DNA of 64,000 nucleotides from Paucibacter sp. KBW04 (GCF_003852425.1 NZ_QAJN01000001.1:744418-808417), one strand, 5' to 3'. Counted from the stretch's first letter, positions 8,857 to 20,459 are shown. Translations and numbers: made by a program. The notes: generated from the letters alone by a model not told the origin.

Positions 8857-10944
8857 TCAACGCTGAGCGCCAAAAGGCCTGGTTTCAGCCCACCAAGACA
8901 ACACCAAATTCACTGATTGCTCAATGGTTTGGGCCGAGTTGTCGAGCATCCGCGCATCTTGCGCAGGGTGTAGGGGCGATGCCGCGCGGCTCTTATCCCG
9001 CGCGTCACGCGCCTCCAAATCTTGACGCAAGCTCACGATATTAGCCGAAATCCCCTTGGAAATCAATTGCTTATGGCGCCGCTCGGCCCGCGTTGCCGCG
9101 CTGGCCGTGAGGAAAACCTTGAGCTCGGCATCGGGAAATACATCGGTGCCCATATCGCGCCCATCGGCCACCAGGCCGGGCAGGCGGCGGAAATTGAGCT
9201 GCAATTGATTGAGCGCGGCGCGCACCGGCGGGTGGGCCGCCACCTGGGAGGCCATCAAGCCGGTGGCCTCGCGGCGCAGGTCCTCGCTGATGTCTTCTTC
9301 GTCCAGCCAGACATGGCCGTTCTTGAAGCTCAGATTGAGTTGGGCAGCCACGGCGGCCACGGCCTCGCCGTCGTCCAGATCAACCTCGCCTCGGTGGGCC
9401 GCCAGGGCGCAGGCGCGGTAGAGCGAGCCGGAGTCCAGGATCACATAGCCCAGGGCATGGGCGATCTGGTCCGCCAGCGTGCCCTTGCCGGAGGCGGTGG
9501 GGCCGTCGATGGTGATGACGGGGATGTCTTCGCGGCGCGCCTCCACCACCTCGAACAGGGTTTCGAAATAGTCGGGGAAGGTCTTGGCCACGCATTGCGG
9601 GTCCAGGATGCGCACCGGCACGGCGGTGTCGGCGGGTTGCGTGTCGCTGCGGCTGGCTTGCGGATCGGGGTGGTTTTTGATGCGCTGGGGCGAGCGATCA
9701 CTCAGCAACCCGTTGAAGGCGGCCAGCGAGAAGCACATGGCCATGCGATGGTCGTCATAGGTGTGAATGCTGGCGGCCTGCCAGGCGCGCAGGGGCTGCA
9801 CGCGCAGCCAGTCCGGGCCTTCCTCGACTTCGGCGCCTAGCTTGCGCAGTTCGGTGCACATGGCGCTGATGCGATCGGTTTCCTTGACTCGCCAGCTGGC
9901 GATATTTCGCAGCGTCGTGGGGCCGTCGGCGTACAAGCCCATCACGGCCAGGGTCATGGCGGCGTCGGGAATGTGGTTGCAGTCCAGATCGATGCCACGC
10001 AGCGGCCAGGCGCCGCGCCGTACTTCCAGCCAGTTCGGGCCGGTTTCGACCAAGGCGCCCATGGCCTGCGCGGCCTCGACAAAGCGCACATCGCCCTGCA
10101 AGCTGGTCTGCCCCACGCCCTCGATGCGCAGCGCCTCATCGCTGGCCGCGATGGCGCCCAAAGCGATGAAGTAGGAGGCCGAGGAGGCGTCGCCCTCCAC
10201 ATGCAGATCACCGGGTGAGCGATAGCTTGAGCCCGCAGGGATGGTGAAGCGCTGCCAGCCCTCGCGCTGCACTTGGATGCCAAAGCGCTCCAGCAGGGCC
10301 AGGGTGATGTGGATATAGGGCTTGGAGATCAGCTCGCCGATGACTTCGATCACCACATCCTGATTCTCAGCCACCAGGGGCAGGGCCAGCAGCAAGGCGG
10401 TGAGGAATTGGCTGGAGACATCGCCGCGCACCTTGACCGGCTGACCCAGTTTGAGCGTGGAGGGGCCCTTGAGCTTGAGCGGCGGATAGCCCTCCTGGCC
10501 CAGGCAGTCAATCTCGCAGCCCAGTAGGCGCAGGGAGTCCACCAGGTCGCCGATCGGGCGCTCGTGCATGCGCGGCACGCCGCTCAACTCGAATTCACCG
10601 CCTTGGCTGGCGGCCAGCAAGGCCAGTGCGGCTGTCAGCGGCCGCATGGCGGTGCCGGCATTGCCGAGGAAAAGCTGAGCCTGACGGGTTTGGAATTGCC
10701 CACCAACGCCGGTGACATGCAGCACGCCAGCGTGGTCGGTCTTGAGCTGGCAGCCCAGGGTCTTGAGCGAGGCCAGCATCACGGCCGTGTCATCGGAGTC
10801 CAGCAAATCGTGGACGGCTGTCGTTCCCTCGGAGAGGCCGGCCAGCAGCAGCACCCGATTGGAGATGCTTTTGGAGCCCGGCAGGCGCACCGTGCCAGCG
10901 GCGCTGCGCAAGGGGGGGAGGTCGAGGAAGGGAATCTTGAACAT
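8857..10944 (-). CDS. aroA-cmk: Fused EPSP synthase / cytidylate kinase (AroA-Cmk)
   Basis: A 695-residue bifunctional protein. Residues 1-450 are 5-enolpyruvylshikimate-3-phosphate synthase: [10 protein letters not shown] (about 20-29), [15 protein letters not shown], and DDHRMAM near residue 396. Residues about 475-695 are cytidylate kinase with the P-loop GPTASGKGT and the [13 protein letters not shown] motif. AroA makes EPSP in the shikimate pathway; Cmk phosphorylates CMP and dCMP. Such fusions are known in Burkholderiales. An oddity is a stretch of roughly 30 polar residues (starting [17 protein letters not shown]) inserted between the DDHRMAM block and the terminal AroA strand ([19 protein letters not shown]). 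A TTG at 10956 is an alternative start; no clear ribosome site precedes either. Confidence 0.95.
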   Translation of the reverse strand: MFKIPFLDLPPLRSAAGTVRLPGSKSISNRVLLLAGLSEGTTAVHDLLDSDDTAVMLASLKTLGCQLKTDHAGVLHVTGVGGQFQTRQAQLFLGNAGTAMRPLTAALALLAASQGGEFELSGVPRMHERPIGDLVDSLRLLGCEIDCLGQEGYPPLKLKGPSTLKLGQPVKVRGDVSSQFLTALLLALPLVAENQDVVIEVIGELISKPYIHITLALLERFGIQVQREGWQRFTIPAGSSYRSPGDLHVEGDASSASYFIALGAIAASDEALRIEGVGQTSLQGDVRFVEAAQAMGALVETGPNWLEVRRGAWPLRGIDLDCNHIPDAAMTLAVMGLYADGPTTLRNIASWRVKETDRISAMCTELRKLGAEVEEGPDWLRVQPLRAWQAASIHTYDDHRMAMCFSLAAFNGLLSDRSPQRIKNHPDPQASRSDTQPADTAVPVRILDPQCVAKTFPDYFETLFEVVEARREDIPVITIDGPTASGKGTLADQIAHALGYVILDSGSLYRACALAAHRGEVDLDDGEAVAAVAAQLNLSFKNGHVWLDEEDISEDLRREATGLMASQVAAHPPVRAALNQLQLNFRRLPGLVADGRDMGTDVFPDAELKVFLTASAATRAERRHKQLISKGISANIVSLRQDLEARDARDKSRAASPLHPAQDARMLDNSAQTIEQSVNLVLSWWAETRPFGAQR

Positions 10945-11019
10945 GGGGGAGGGCAATTCAGTAAAGATGCGGCCGAGGCACAGGCCTGGCGCCGCAAGAG
11001 GAGCAGGGCAGTGCCTGGC

Positions 11020-11916
11020 TTACTTGGCTTGGCGAGGCGTGCCGATTTGACCCATCTGCCCCATCTGCCACTGGCCGCGGGCATCGGAGATCAGGCGGAT
11101 GCGTGCCTCCAGGGCGGCGGCATCGTCGGATTTGAGCAGGGTCTCCAGCGCGTCCAGGGTCTGGCGAAATCGTTGCGACTGCACCAAGACCTCGGCCTTG
11201 TTGGCCATCAGAATATCGCGCCAGACAGCCGGGTCGCCGGCCGCGATGCGGGTGAAGTCGCGAAAGCCGGGGCCGGCCAGGCTGAGGAAGTCGCGCCCGG
11301 CGGGCTGAGTCGCCACCGATTGGAAAAATGCGAAGGCCAAGAGATGGGGCAGATGGCTCACGGCGGCAAAAGCGGCATCGTGATTCTTGGGCGACATCTT
11401 CAGCACTTGCGCGCCCAGATTGGCCCAGACATCGGTGGCGCGTTGCACGGCCTGGGCCGAGGTTTCGGCCAGGGGGGTCAGGATAACGGTGCGGCCTTGG
11501 TAAAGGCTGGCGTCGGCGTGCTGGACGCCACCAGTTTCTTTGCCCGCGATAGGGTGGGCCGGCACAAAGCTGGGCAGGCGATCGCCCAAGGCTCGGCGAG
11601 CCGCGTCCACCACATCACATTTGGTGGAGCCCACATCCATCAGCAGCACCTGCGGGCCGACCAGATGGCGAATGGCCTTCAGCGTCGATTCGGTGGCGGA
11701 CACCGGCACGGCCAGCAAGACGATGTCGGAGCCGGAGACGGCCAGCAGGGCCGAGTCGGCCGCCACATCGATGACGCCCATGCGCCTGGCGGCCTCGGTG
11801 GTGGAGGGCGATTTGCTATAGCCCACCACATGCTTGACCAGGCCGGCCTTCTTCATCGCCAGGGCGAAAGATCCGCCCATCAGGCCGCAGCCGATCACGC
11901 CCAGTTGCTTGAACAT
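11020..11916 (-). CDS. tyrA: Prephenate dehydrogenase
   Basis: A 298-residue protein beginning with a Rossmann NAD(P) site (LGVIGCGLMGGSFALAMK), followed by the prephenate dehydrogenase pattern VPAHPIAGKETGGVQHADASL, whose His and Gly residues form the active site. It oxidatively decarboxylates prephenate to 4-hydroxyphenylpyruvate in tyrosine synthesis. No chorismate mutase or ACT domain is attached, so this is the single-function type. It lies 15 bases downstream of pheA and 75 upstream of aroA-cmk, within one aromatic amino-acid operon. Confidence 0.95.
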   Translation of the reverse strand: MFKQLGVIGCGLMGGSFALAMKKAGLVKHVVGYSKSPSTTEAARRMGVIDVAADSALLAVSGSDIVLLAVPVSATESTLKAIRHLVGPQVLLMDVGSTKCDVVDAARRALGDRLPSFVPAHPIAGKETGGVQHADASLYQGRTVILTPLAETSAQAVQRATDVWANLGAQVLKMSPKNHDAAFAAVSHLPHLLAFAFFQSVATQPAGRDFLSLAGPGFRDFTRIAAGDPAVWRDILMANKAEVLVQSQRFRQTLDALETLLKSDDAAALEARIRLISDARGQWQMGQMGQIGTPRQAK

Positions 11917-11931
11917 AAGCTGATTCCGTCC

Positions 11932-13050
11932 TCAAGCTTTCAGGGGGTAGGCGCCGATGATTTTGAAGAAGGCGCACAACTCGCGCAGTTCGGCCAGGGC
12001 TGCCGCCACATGGGGCTGCGAGGGGTGGCCGTCCAGATCGATGTAGAAATAGTAATCCCATTGGCCGGTACGGGCGGGGCGTGATTCCAGTCGCGTCATC
12101 GAGACGCCATGCGTCTTCAGCGGCACCAGCAAATCATGCATGGCGCCGGGGCGATTCGGCACCGAGACGATCAGGCTGGTGCAGTCGCGGCCCGAGGCCG
12201 GCGGCGTGGCCATGGTCTGGGGCAGGGTGATGACGGCAAAACGGGTGCGGTTATAGGCCTCGTCCTGCACCGCATGGGCCACGATGTGCAGACCGAACAA
12301 GGTGGAGGCGCGCTCGCTGGCGATGGCAGCCCAGGCCGGATTGCTGGCCGCCAGGCGGGCACCCTCGGCATTGCTGGAGACGGCGCGGCGCTCGGCGTCC
12401 GGCAGATGTTTGTTGAGCCAGTTTTGGCATTGGGCCAGCGCCTGTGGATGGGCCAGCACCGCTTCGATGCCTTGCAAGGAATTCTCTTTCCGCATCAGGT
12501 TGTGGCGGATCAAGAGGCTGACCTCGCCCACCACATGGGTGGGGGTGTGCAAAAACAGATCCAGCGAGCGGGTCACCACCCCCTCGGTCATATTCTCGAC
12601 GCCCACCACGCCGTATTGGGCGCTGCCGCTGGCGGTGGCGTGGAAGACCTCGTCAAAGCTGGCGCAGTAGATCAGGTCCGCCGCGCCGCCAAAGTACTCG
12701 ATCGCGGCCTGCTCACAGAAAGTACCCACCGGGCCCAGCACGGCCACGCGCTGGGGCGACTCAAGAGCCAAGCAGGCCGACATGATCTCGCGCCAGATGG
12801 CGGCCACATGCTCGGCCTTGAGCGGGCCGGGGTTGGCGGTCTTGATCTTCTCGATCACCTGGGCCACGCGGTCGGGGCGGAAGAAGGGCGTGCCTTCGCG
12901 GCGCTTGACCTCACCCACCTGCTCGGCCACATGGGCGCGGCGATTCAAGAGATCCAGCAATTGCTGGTCCAGCGCGTCGATTTGATCGCGCAAGCCCAAA
13001 AGTTCCGGTGCCGCCGCAGGGGCGGGCGTGCCGGCCGGGATGTCAGCCAT
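11932..13050 (-). CDS. pheA: Bifunctional chorismate mutase / prephenate dehydratase
   Basis: A 372-residue protein. Residues about 18-105 form an AroQ chorismate mutase ([20 protein letters not shown]). Residues 105-285 are prephenate dehydratase ([17 protein letters not shown], and TRFAVITLP with the conserved TRF). The C-terminus is an ACT domain ([35 protein letters not shown]) that binds phenylalanine for feedback control. The ATG at 13050 has GAGG upstream and overlaps the end of serC by 8 bases; an upstream TTG at 13062 is less likely. It makes phenylpyruvate for phenylalanine synthesis. Confidence 0.96.
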   Translation of the reverse strand: MADIPAGTPAPAAAPELLGLRDQIDALDQQLLDLLNRRAHVAEQVGEVKRREGTPFFRPDRVAQVIEKIKTANPGPLKAEHVAAIWREIMSACLALESPQRVAVLGPVGTFCEQAAIEYFGGAADLIYCASFDEVFHATASGSAQYGVVGVENMTEGVVTRSLDLFLHTPTHVVGEVSLLIRHNLMRKENSLQGIEAVLAHPQALAQCQNWLNKHLPDAERRAVSSNAEGARLAASNPAWAAIASERASTLFGLHIVAHAVQDEAYNRTRFAVITLPQTMATPPASGRDCTSLIVSVPNRPGAMHDLLVPLKTHGVSMTRLESRPARTGQWDYYFYIDLDGHPSQPHVAAALAELRELCAFFKIIGAYPLKA

Positions 13051-14164
13051 ATTGAGCCTCAAAGTCCTTCAAGTACGCCACCAGGGCTTGCACGCCCTCC
13101 AGTGGCATCGCGTTATAGATCGATGCACGCATGCCGCCCACCGACTTGTGGCCTTTGAGTTGCAGCAGATTGCGCGCCTTCGCTCCATCCAGGAAGGCAC
13201 TCGTGAGTTGCGGCGTGTTGTACTCGCCGCGCAGATAAAAGGGGATGTTCATGCGCGAGCGGGCATTGGCCGCGACGCGGTTTTCAAACAGATTCGAAGC
13301 GTCCAGCGCGCCGTAGAGCAGCTGGGCCTTGTCGATATTTCGCTGCTCGATGGCGGCCACGCCGGTCTTGCCGGCATAGCTGAAGCGCTTGAGCCACTGA
13401 AACACCAGGCCGGCCACATAAATAGAGAAAGTGGGCGGGGTGTTGTACATGGACTGAGCAGCCGCCACGGTCTTGTAGTCAAAGGCCGAGGGGCAGATGG
13501 GCAGGGCATGGCCCAGCAAATCGTCGCGCACGAACACCAGGGTCAGGCCGGCGGGGCCGATGTTTTTTTGCGCGCCGCCAAAAGCCAGGCCCACCTTGGA
13601 CCAGTCGATGCTGCGCGAGAGCTGGTGCGACGAGCAGTCGATCACCAGCGGCGCCTGGCTGCCCAGGGCCTTCAGGTCGGGCAACTCGTGGAACTCGACG
13701 CCATCAATCGTTTCATTGCTGCAGACATGCACATAGGCAGCGTCGGCGCTGAGCTGCCAGCTCTCGGGCTTCGGCAACTCGGTGAATTTTGAGGCCGAGG
13801 CATCGGCCGCGATATTCACCGTGGCATAACGTTTAGCCTCGTCGGCGCTCTTCTTCGACCAGGAGCCGGTGACGATGGCGTCCACCTTGCCGCCGCGCGA
13901 GAGATTCATCGGCACGATGGCGTTCTCGGCCAGGCCGCCGCCCTGCATGAAGAGGATGCGGAAGTTGGCCGGCACCTGCAGCAGAGCACGCAAATCGCTC
14001 TCAGCCTCGGCGCAGATGCGGGTGAACTCGGGTCCGCGATGGCTCATTTCCATCACGCTCATGCCGCTGCCATGCCAGTCCAGCATCTCGGCAGCGACTT
14101 GATTCAGCACCTCTTCAGGCAGGGCCGCGGGGCCGGCGGAAAAATTGAAGGGGCGCTGAGTCAT
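13043..14164 (-). CDS. serC: Phosphoserine aminotransferase
   Basis: A 373-residue PLP enzyme. It has the SerC N-terminus ([15 protein letters not shown]), the [14 protein letters not shown] block and the PLP-lysine site ([19 protein letters not shown]). It converts 3-phosphohydroxypyruvate and glutamate to phosphoserine, and also acts in pyridoxal phosphate synthesis. Its stop overlaps the pheA start, giving translational coupling in the serC-pheA-tyrA-aroA run. The length matches the family (about 360). Confidence 0.96.
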   Translation of the reverse strand: MTQRPFNFSAGPAALPEEVLNQVAAEMLDWHGSGMSVMEMSHRGPEFTRICAEAESDLRALLQVPANFRILFMQGGGLAENAIVPMNLSRGGKVDAIVTGSWSKKSADEAKRYATVNIAADASASKFTELPKPESWQLSADAAYVHVCSNETIDGVEFHELPDLKALGSQAPLVIDCSSHQLSRSIDWSKVGLAFGGAQKNIGPAGLTLVFVRDDLLGHALPICPSAFDYKTVAAAQSMYNTPPTFSIYVAGLVFQWLKRFSYAGKTGVAAIEQRNIDKAQLLYGALDASNLFENRVAANARSRMNIPFYLRGEYNTPQLTSAFLDGAKARNLLQLKGHKSVGGMRASIYNAMPLEGVQALVAYLKDFEAQYG

Positions 14165-14270
14165 GGGCTGGCTGCTTGGCAGATTGGACGGGACTGAATA
14201 TCGAGCCGCCTCGGTACGTCCGCACAGAGCCGACGCGTCGAGGCGGGTTTTGCGCGTGTTGCTGGCTCGC

Positions 14271-14867
14271 TTACTTCTTGGCGGGCTTGGCGGCCGGCGC
14301 CGAGGAGGCGGCCGGTGGCGCGATGCCCAGATGCTTGCCCACGCTTTGTTGCAGGGCTTTGAAGCGGGTTTCCAAGGTCGGTGCGGTTTCGGCCAACAGC
14401 TTGTCGCCCAGGGCTTTTTGCAACTCGCCGTTGATCTGGCCGAACTTTTTGTAGACCGGCGATTCCAGCCATGCCAGCAGCTGCTTCAGCTCCTCTTCGC
14501 TGAATCGCTCATCCAGCAAGGTGCCCACGGTGCCGGGGGCGATCTTGATGGCCTTGTCCTTGATCATCGGCGCGTTGTCGTCGACGAACTTTTTGATGTC
14601 GGCTTCGATGGCCTTGGCCGTGGCTTCGCGCTTCTCGGCAGGCACTTGCTGCAAGGCCGCACCGGCACCTTGCATCAGATTGCCCAGGGGCTGCTGCATC
14701 AGGCTGCGCGCCAACTGGTCATAGCTCTGCGATTGCAGGGCCAGCAGCTTGGCGATCATTTCCTTCTTGGCCGGGGTGGCGGTCGACGCTGCAGTCTGGG
14801 CAAAGCTCAGATTGGCGCAAAGCACCAGCGCGGCCGCGGCCAGAAATTTCATGGGCTTGGTGTTCAT
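14271..14867 (-). CDS. Secreted DUF2059 domain protein
   Basis: A 198-residue protein with an N-terminal signal peptide ([19 protein letters not shown]), probably cleaved after AQ, so periplasmic. The mature part is helical and matches the DUF2059 pattern: [25 protein letters not shown], then [21 protein letters not shown]. The C-terminus is an Ala/Lys-rich tail. The start ATG directly abuts the gyrA stop (TAAATG), so it is co-transcribed with gyrA. It is commonly found between gyrA and serC in Burkholderiales. The function is unknown. Confidence 0.8.
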   Translation of the reverse strand: MNTKPMKFLAAAALVLCANLSFAQTAASTATPAKKEMIAKLLALQSQSYDQLARSLMQQPLGNLMQGAGAALQQVPAEKREATAKAIEADIKKFVDDNAPMIKDKAIKIAPGTVGTLLDERFSEEELKQLLAWLESPVYKKFGQINGELQKALGDKLLAETAPTLETRFKALQQSVGKHLGIAPPAASSAPAAKPAKK

Positions 14868-17537
14868 TTATTCCTTGGAGGTGTCGTCGCTGTCGCTGAC
14901 GTTGTCGGTGCCAGCGGCTTGGTCGTCGCCCGTGGCTTCGGTACTGCTGTTCTCATTGGCGTCGTTCTCGACGATGCGCTGCAGGCCCGAGAGCTTGGAG
15001 CCATCATCCAGAGCGATCAGGGTCACGCCTTGGGTGGCGCGGCCCAGTTCACGGATCTCCGAGACACGGGTGCGAACCAGCACGCCACGGTCGGTGATCA
15101 GCATGATCTCGTCGTCCGCATGCACCAGGGTGGCAGCCACCACGCGACCATTGCGCTCGGTCTGCTGGATGGCAATCATGCCCTTGGTGCCACGGCCGTG
15201 GCGGGTGTACTCGGTGATGGCGGTACGCTTGCCAAAGCCGTTTTCGGTGGCGGTCAAAACGCTTTGGTTTTCGTCTTCGGCCACCAGCATGGCGATCAGG
15301 CGCTGCTCGGGTTCCAGCATCATGCCGCGCACGCCGCGGGCGGTGCGGCCCATGGGGCGCACATCGTCCTCGTCAAAGCGCACGGCCTTGCCGCCATCGC
15401 TGAACAACATCACATCGTGCTTGCCATCGGTCAGGGCGGCGCCGATCAGGTGATCGCCTTCGTCCAGGTCAACCGAGATGATGCCGGCCTTGCGCGGATT
15501 GCTGAAGTCCTTCAGCGAGGTCTTCTTGACCGTGCCCATGGCGGTGGCCATGAAGATGAAGTGATCCTCGGGGAAGCTGCGGAACTCCCCCGTCAGCGGC
15601 AGCACCACGGTGATTTTTTCGTCTTGCTGCAGCGGGAACATATTGACGATGGGCTTGCCGCGCGAGTTGCGCGAGCCCTGCGGCACTTCCCAAACCTTCA
15701 GCCAGTAGACGCGACCGCGATTGCTGAAGCACAGAATCCAGTCGTGGGTGTTGGCAATGAAGAGCTGATCGACCCAGTCGTCATCCTTGGTCTGGGTGGC
15801 TTGCTTGCCGCGGCCGCCGCGTTTCTGGGCGCGGTACTCGCTCAGAGCCTGGCTCTTGATGTAGCCGGTGTGCGAGAGCGTCACCACCATATCGGTGGGG
15901 GTGATCAGGTCCTCGGTCCCCAGTTCCTGCGCGTTATGTTCAATCGCGCTGCGGCGTGCACCGATCTTGGTCTGGCCGAATTCTTGACGAACCTGGATCA
16001 GCTCTTCGCTGATGATGGCGGTGACGCGGGCAGGCTTGGCCAGGATGTCCAGCAGATCGGCGATCTGCGACATGACTTCCTTGTACTCGCCAACGACCTT
16101 GTCTTGCTCCAGGCCGGTCAGGCGTTGCAGGCGCATCTGCAGAATCTCGCCGGCTTGGTCTTCCGACAGGCGGTAGAGGCCGTCGCTTTGCAGGCCGAAC
16201 TCGGGTGCCAGGCCATCTGGACGGTAGGCATTGCGACCACCTTCGGTCTCGCCTTCGGCGCGCACCAGCATCTCGCGCACCAGGGAGGAATCCCAGCTCT
16301 TGCTCATCAGCGCAGCCTTGGCAATCGGCGGCGTCGGCGAGGCCTTGATGGTGGCGATGAACTCGTCGATATTAGCCATCGCAACGGCCAGGCCTTCCAG
16401 CACATGGCCGCGCTCGCGCGCCTTGCGCAGCTCGAAAATCGTGCGGCGGGTGACGACCTCGCGGCGGTGCTCCAAGAAGACCGTGATCAGGTCCTTCAGA
16501 TTGCACAGCTTGGGCTGACCGTCGATCAGCGCCACCATATTCATGCCGAAGGTGTCTTGCAGCTGGGTCTGTTTGTACAGATTGTTCAGCACCACCTCGG
16601 GCACTTCGCCGCGCTTGAGCTCGATCACCACGCGCATGCCGGACTTGTCGCTCTCGTCCTGGATGTGGCTGATGCCTTCGATCTTCTTCTCGTGCACCAA
16701 CTCGGCGATGCGTTCCAACAAGGTCTTTTTATTGACCTGGTAGGGGATCTCATCAACGATGATGGCCTGGCGGTTGCCGCGGTCGATGTCCTCGAAATGG
16801 ACCTTGGCGCGCATCACCACCTTGCCACGGCCGGTGCGATAGCCATCGCGCGCACCGGACAGGCCGTAGATGATGCCGGCGGTCGGGAAGTCCGGCGCCG
16901 GGATGATTTCCATCAACTCATCGATGGTGCAGTCGGGGTTCTTCAGCGAATGCAGGCAGGCGTCCACCACCTCGTTGAGGTTGTGCGGCGGAATATTGGT
17001 GGCCATGCCCACGGCAATACCGGTGGCGCCATTGACCAAGAGATTGGGCAGTCGGGTCGGCAGCACCAGCGGCTCTTTTTCCGAGCCGTCGTAGTTGGGT
17101 CCGAAATTGACGGTTTCCTTGTCAATATCGGCCAGCATCTCGTGGGCGATTTTGGCCAGGCGGATTTCGGTGTACCGCATGGCGGCGGCGTTATCGCCGT
17201 CCACCGAGCCGAAATTACCCTGACCATCGACCAACATATGACGCAGGGAGAAATCCTGGGCCATACGAACGATGGTGTCGTAAACAGCGGTGTCGCCGTG
17301 CGGGTGGTATTTACCGATCACGTCGCCAACGATACGGGCCGACTTCTTGTAAGGCCGGTTCCAATCGTTGTTCAACTCGTGCATGGCAAAAAGCACGCGC
17401 CGATGCACGGGCTTCAAGCCATCGCGGGCATCGGGGAGGGCTCGGCCGACGATCACGCTCATGGCGTAATCGAGGTATGAACGCCGCATCTCCTCTTCGA
17501 GGCTGATGGGCAATGTTTCCTTGGCGAACTGGGTCAT
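14868..17537 (-). CDS. gyrA: DNA gyrase subunit A
   Basis: An 889-residue type II topoisomerase subunit starting [20 protein letters not shown]. It includes the quinolone-resistance region ([19 protein letters not shown]), the catalytic tyrosine in [14 protein letters not shown], the GyrA box (QKRGGRGKQ) and a six-bladed C-terminal wrapping domain ending in an acidic tail. Residue 83 is Thr where E. coli has Ser, a natural variant also found in Pseudomonas. Together with GyrB it introduces negative supercoils. Two further ATGs lie upstream in frame (for example 17543). It is divergent from ompA across about 270 bases. Confidence 0.97.
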   Translation of the reverse strand: MTQFAKETLPISLEEEMRRSYLDYAMSVIVGRALPDARDGLKPVHRRVLFAMHELNNDWNRPYKKSARIVGDVIGKYHPHGDTAVYDTIVRMAQDFSLRHMLVDGQGNFGSVDGDNAAAMRYTEIRLAKIAHEMLADIDKETVNFGPNYDGSEKEPLVLPTRLPNLLVNGATGIAVGMATNIPPHNLNEVVDACLHSLKNPDCTIDELMEIIPAPDFPTAGIIYGLSGARDGYRTGRGKVVMRAKVHFEDIDRGNRQAIIVDEIPYQVNKKTLLERIAELVHEKKIEGISHIQDESDKSGMRVVIELKRGEVPEVVLNNLYKQTQLQDTFGMNMVALIDGQPKLCNLKDLITVFLEHRREVVTRRTIFELRKARERGHVLEGLAVAMANIDEFIATIKASPTPPIAKAALMSKSWDSSLVREMLVRAEGETEGGRNAYRPDGLAPEFGLQSDGLYRLSEDQAGEILQMRLQRLTGLEQDKVVGEYKEVMSQIADLLDILAKPARVTAIISEELIQVRQEFGQTKIGARRSAIEHNAQELGTEDLITPTDMVVTLSHTGYIKSQALSEYRAQKRGGRGKQATQTKDDDWVDQLFIANTHDWILCFSNRGRVYWLKVWEVPQGSRNSRGKPIVNMFPLQQDEKITVVLPLTGEFRSFPEDHFIFMATAMGTVKKTSLKDFSNPRKAGIISVDLDEGDHLIGAALTDGKHDVMLFSDGGKAVRFDEDDVRPMGRTARGVRGMMLEPEQRLIAMLVAEDENQSVLTATENGFGKRTAITEYTRHGRGTKGMIAIQQTERNGRVVAATLVHADDEIMLITDRGVLVRTRVSEIRELGRATQGVTLIALDDGSKLSGLQRIVENDANENSSTEATGDDQAAGTDNVSDSDDTSKE

Positions 17538-17803
17538 GCGCATGTGCGTGGCCGCACCCATCAGGTGGACCCGCATCGTTAGGGACAGGAACGGAGATTC
17601 TAAAGGCCTGCGGCTGTAGCACTCTCACAACAACTTTGGCGACTCCTTCGATTGAGGCCGCCACAATACGAGCCTATCGGTGCCCTATGGCACAATCGAT
17701 GAGTCCCTAGGAGAAACCCGCATTAGCGGATCTATCTAAGGTTTTGTTCTAGCACTTACTGGGCACTCGCAGGGCAACTGCGGCATTCCTTGAGAGGAGA
17801 ATC

Positions 17804-18466
17804 ATGAAGAAATTGAATCGAGTGGCGTCGCTGATGTCCGTCGCTGTGGTCGCTGCCTTTGCTGCGTCCGGCGCTGTTGCGCAACAACAGACGGTGGACA
17901 ACTGGCGCGCAACTGACGGTACCGTTTGGAAGAACGGCACCAATGAACTGTGCTGGCGTGATGCCAACTGGACACCCGCAACGGCTGCGGCCGAGTGCGA
18001 CGGTGCTCTGAAGCCCGCCCCCAAGGTCGAGGCTCCCAAGCCTGTGGCTCCTCCTCCGGTCGTGGCTCCCCCGGCTCCTCCGAAGCCCGTGGCTCCTCCC
18101 GCTCCTGTGAGCGAGAAGGTCACCTTCGCTGCTGACGCATTCTTCGACTTCGACAAGGCTGTGCTGAAGCCCGAAGCCAAGGCTAAATTGGCTGACCTGC
18201 TGGCCAAGACCAAGGGTCTGAACCTGGAAGTCATCATCGCCGTGGGTCACACCGACTCCGTGGGCTCCGATGCTTACAACCAAAAGCTGTCGGTCAAGCG
18301 CGCTGAAGCCGTCAAGGCTTACTTGGTTGGCGCCGGTGCTGAGAAGAACCGCGTGTACACCGAAGGCAAGGGCGAGAAGGCTCCTGTCGCCGACAACAAG
18401 ACTGCCGAAGGCCGCGCCAAGAACCGCCGCGTGGAAATCGAAGTCGTCGGTACCCGTACGAAGTAA
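17804..18466 (+). CDS. ompA: OmpA family outer-membrane/peptidoglycan-binding protein
   Basis: A 220-residue protein with a signal peptide ([20 protein letters not shown], cleaved near AVA-QQQ), a short mature N-terminal segment with Trp residues, a Pro/Ala/Val-rich linker (residues about 70-105) and a C-terminal OmpA domain. That domain has the peptidoglycan-binding pattern ([45 protein letters not shown]) with the conserved Asp and Arg that hold meso-diaminopimelate. There is no full 8-strand barrel, so it probably tethers the outer membrane to the wall. A strong ribosome site (AGGAG, 17795-17799) and a perfect terminator suggest high expression. Confidence 0.92.
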   Translation: MKKLNRVASLMSVAVVAAFAASGAVAQQQTVDNWRATDGTVWKNGTNELCWRDANWTPATAAAECDGALKPAPKVEAPKPVAPPPVVAPPAPPKPVAPPAPVSEKVTFAADAFFDFDKAVLKPEAKAKLADLLAKTKGLNLEVIIAVGHTDSVGSDAYNQKLSVKRAEAVKAYLVGAGAEKNRVYTEGKGEKAPVADNKTAEGRAKNRRVEIEVVGTRTK

Positions 18467-18492
18467 TTGCCAGACGCCTGCGGGCGTTTGTC

Positions 18493-18520
18493 AAAAGCCC
18501 CGCCTAGCGGGGCTTTTTTT
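18493..18520 (+). terminator. Intrinsic terminator of ompA
   Basis: The 11-base stem AAAAGCCCCGC / GCGGGGCTTTT has a 3-base loop (CTA) and a run of seven T, beginning 27 bases after the ompA stop. It is a textbook Rho-independent terminator separating ompA from ubiG. Confidence 0.93.
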
Positions 18521-18620
18521 CGTCTGTTCCGCCCGTTTTCGCCCGGCGGGCGCGTTCTTAAGCGCATCTCTTTGTGACAAGTCGTGTTCCGCTGCGGCGC
18601 ATCCATTACCATTTCCGCCC

Positions 18621-19322
18621 ATGATTAATGCAGACCCCCAAGAGCTCGCCAAGTTTGGCGATCTGGCCCACCGCTGGTGGGATGTCGACAGCGAATTCAA
18701 ACCGCTGCACCAAATCAATCCGCTGCGCCTGGATTGGATCGCCGGCTACTGTCCCTTGGCGGGCAAGACGGCGCTGGATGTGGGCTGTGGCGGCGGCATT
18801 CTGAGCGACTCCTTGGCCCGACGCGGCGCCCAAACCCTGGGCATCGATCTGGCCACCAAGGCGCTCAAGGTCGCGCAACTGCACGCCATGGAGGCGGGCA
18901 CCGAAGGCGTGGAATACCGTGAGATCGCGGTGGAGGCCTTGGCCCAAGAGCGGCCCGCCAGCTTTGATGTGGTGACCTGCATGGAGATGCTGGAGCACGT
19001 GCCCGACCCCGCTTCGGTGGTCAAGGCCTGTGCCGAGCTGGTGAAACCGGGTGGCTGGGTGTTTTTGTCTACCCTGAACCGCAATCTGAAGTCCTTTATG
19101 TTGGCCATCGTCGGCGCTGAGTATGTGCTGAAGATGCTGCCGGCCGGCACGCATGAGTACGCGCGTTTCCTGAAGCCAGCGGAGTTGGCCCAGTTCTGCC
19201 GCGATGCCGGTCTGGAACTGCAAGCCAGCCGAGGCCTTAGCTTCAATCCGCTGACGCAGCGCTACAGCATGGGCTCGGACACGGATGTGAACTATCTGCT
19301 TGCCTGCCGCAAACCCGCATGA
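18621..19322 (+). CDS. ubiG: Ubiquinone biosynthesis O-methyltransferase
   Basis: A 233-residue SAM-dependent methyltransferase. It has the UbiG N-terminus ([26 protein letters not shown]), the SAM-binding motif I ([16 protein letters not shown]) and motif II/post-I acid ([11 protein letters not shown]). It methylates two hydroxyl groups in ubiquinone synthesis. The start at 18621 is chosen because an in-frame extension to 18270 runs through ompA and its terminator. It overlaps gph by four bases (ATGA). Confidence 0.95.
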   Translation: MINADPQELAKFGDLAHRWWDVDSEFKPLHQINPLRLDWIAGYCPLAGKTALDVGCGGGILSDSLARRGAQTLGIDLATKALKVAQLHAMEAGTEGVEYREIAVEALAQERPASFDVVTCMEMLEHVPDPASVVKACAELVKPGGWVFLSTLNRNLKSFMLAIVGAEYVLKMLPAGTHEYARFLKPAELAQFCRDAGLELQASRGLSFNPLTQRYSMGSDTDVNYLLACRKPA

Positions 19323-20029
19323 GCAGCGCCGATTTGTGTGAGCCCGCCCAGCGGCTGCGGCTCTTGCCGGGCGTGACCCGGGCCGTCTTGTTTGATCTGG
19401 ATGGCACCTTGGTCGATAGCGCACCCGATCTGGCTGGTGCCGCCAATGAGATGCGTTTGCAGCGCGGTCTGGCGGCTCTGAGCTATGCGCAGCTGCGGCC
19501 CATGGTGGGCGCGGGAGCGCGGGGCATGCTCGGTCTGGCCCTTGATATTGCACCTGGGCATGCCGACTACGAGGCCTTGAAGAACGAGTTTCTGGACCGC
19601 TACGAGCGTCGCCTGACCCAGGAGACCCGATTGTTCGATGAGATGCAAGCAACCCTGGATGGTCTCGCTGCAGCCGGCCTGGCCTGGGGCATCGTCACCA
19701 ACAAGGCCGAACGCTTCGCATTGCCGCTGACCCAGGCCTTGGGTTTGCAGGCCGCCGCCAGTGCTGTCATCGGTGGCGATACCACGCCGCATACCAAGCC
19801 GCACCCGGCACCCTTGCTGGAAGCGGCCAGGCGCGCCCGGGTCTTGCCCGAGGACTGCGTTTACGTCGGTGACGACGAGCGCGACATCCTGGCCGGCCGC
19901 GCCGCAGGCATGAAAACCGTTGCCGCAGCCTGGGGATACCTGGGAAATGGCAAGCCGGTGGGCGCTTGGGGCGCAGATATTGTGATTTCTCGTCCGAATG
20001 AGCTCTTGGAAGTGCTCGGAGTGGCCTAA
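19319..20029 (+). CDS. gph: Phosphoglycolate phosphatase (HAD family)
   Basis: A 236-residue HAD hydrolase. Motif I is [17 protein letters not shown] with both catalytic Asp residues, motif II/III includes IVTNKAERF, and motif IV is [17 protein letters not shown]. The family hydrolyses 2-phosphoglycolate from DNA repair and photorespiration-like side reactions. The gene is translationally coupled to ubiG, the usual pair in Burkholderiales. Its last codons contain the -10 region of ssrA. Confidence 0.9.
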   Translation: MSSADLCEPAQRLRLLPGVTRAVLFDLDGTLVDSAPDLAGAANEMRLQRGLAALSYAQLRPMVGAGARGMLGLALDIAPGHADYEALKNEFLDRYERRLTQETRLFDEMQATLDGLAAAGLAWGIVTNKAERFALPLTQALGLQAAASAVIGGDTTPHTKPHPAPLLEAARRARVLPEDCVYVGDDERDILAGRAAGMKTVAAAWGYLGNGKPVGAWGADIVISRPNELLEVLGVA

Positions 20030-20032
20030 AAT
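20005..20032 (+). promoter_or_regulatory. Probable sigma-70 promoter of ssrA
   Basis: TAAAAT (20027-20032) lies 10-11 bases before the tmRNA 5' end, with CTTGGA (20005-20010) 16 bases upstream as a -35 element. Both are inside or at the end of gph. Spacing and position fit; the -35 match is moderate. Confidence 0.6.
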
Positions 20033-20042
20033 AGCAAGTTCT

Positions 20043-20416
20043 GGGGCCGACCAGGTTTCGACGTGGATGCGGATCCGGAGTAGGGCATACCGAGCACCAG
20101 TTCGCTCGTAAAACCACTGGAAACAAAGTAACTGCAAACGACTCTACGTTCGCACTCGCCGCTTAATTGCGCGTGAGCTTCTCAACGGTTGGCCCATGGG
20201 CCGGGCCTTGCGTCGCAAGACAACAGGCTGAGAAGTCATTCACATGGGCTGGTTTTGGATCGGGTTACTCGGTAAAGAACGAGATTTAGTGACTGGCGGG
20301 AGAGATAGCGTGCCGCTGCGCGATCGCTTCCGTGAGATTCAAATCAGACGGCTAAGTATGTAGAACTGCCCGGTGATGGTTTGCGGACGCGGGTTCAATT
20401 CCCGCCGGCTCCACCA
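20043..20416 (+). ncRNA. ssrA: Transfer-messenger RNA (tmRNA)
   Basis: A 374-nt RNA. The 5' end GGGGCCG pairs with CGGCTCC before the 3' ACCA, forming a seven-pair acceptor stem. The 5' conserved ACCAGGTTTCGACGTGG and the 3' T-arm GGGTTCAATTCCCGCC are present. The tag frame encodes ANDSTFALAA followed by TAA (20132-20164 region), ending in the ALAA degron recognised by ClpXP. tmRNA rescues ribosomes stalled on broken messages. Its 3' end is the attachment site used by the adjacent integrase; the gene stays intact because the island reconstitutes or lies beyond the CCA. Confidence 0.97.
20390..20416 (+). other. Likely island attachment site (att) in the tmRNA 3' end
   Basis: The T-arm and acceptor 3' half of ssrA, ending in CCACCA, is a classic target of tyrosine integrases, and an integrase of that type begins 183 bases downstream. 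I found no second copy of this segment up to 64000, so the partner site is either outside the window or lost. The exact crossover bases are not known. Confidence 0.55.
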
Positions 20417-20459
20417 TTTTCATGTTTTGGGACGTTCCAGAAGGTCCCAAAAAGTTAAT

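Noticed and set aside
14163..17480. Open frame of 1105 codons on the plus strand opposite gyrA
   Set aside because: It is an antisense shadow of gyrA, caused by high-GC codon bias; the protein is His/Gln/Ala-rich and resembles nothing.
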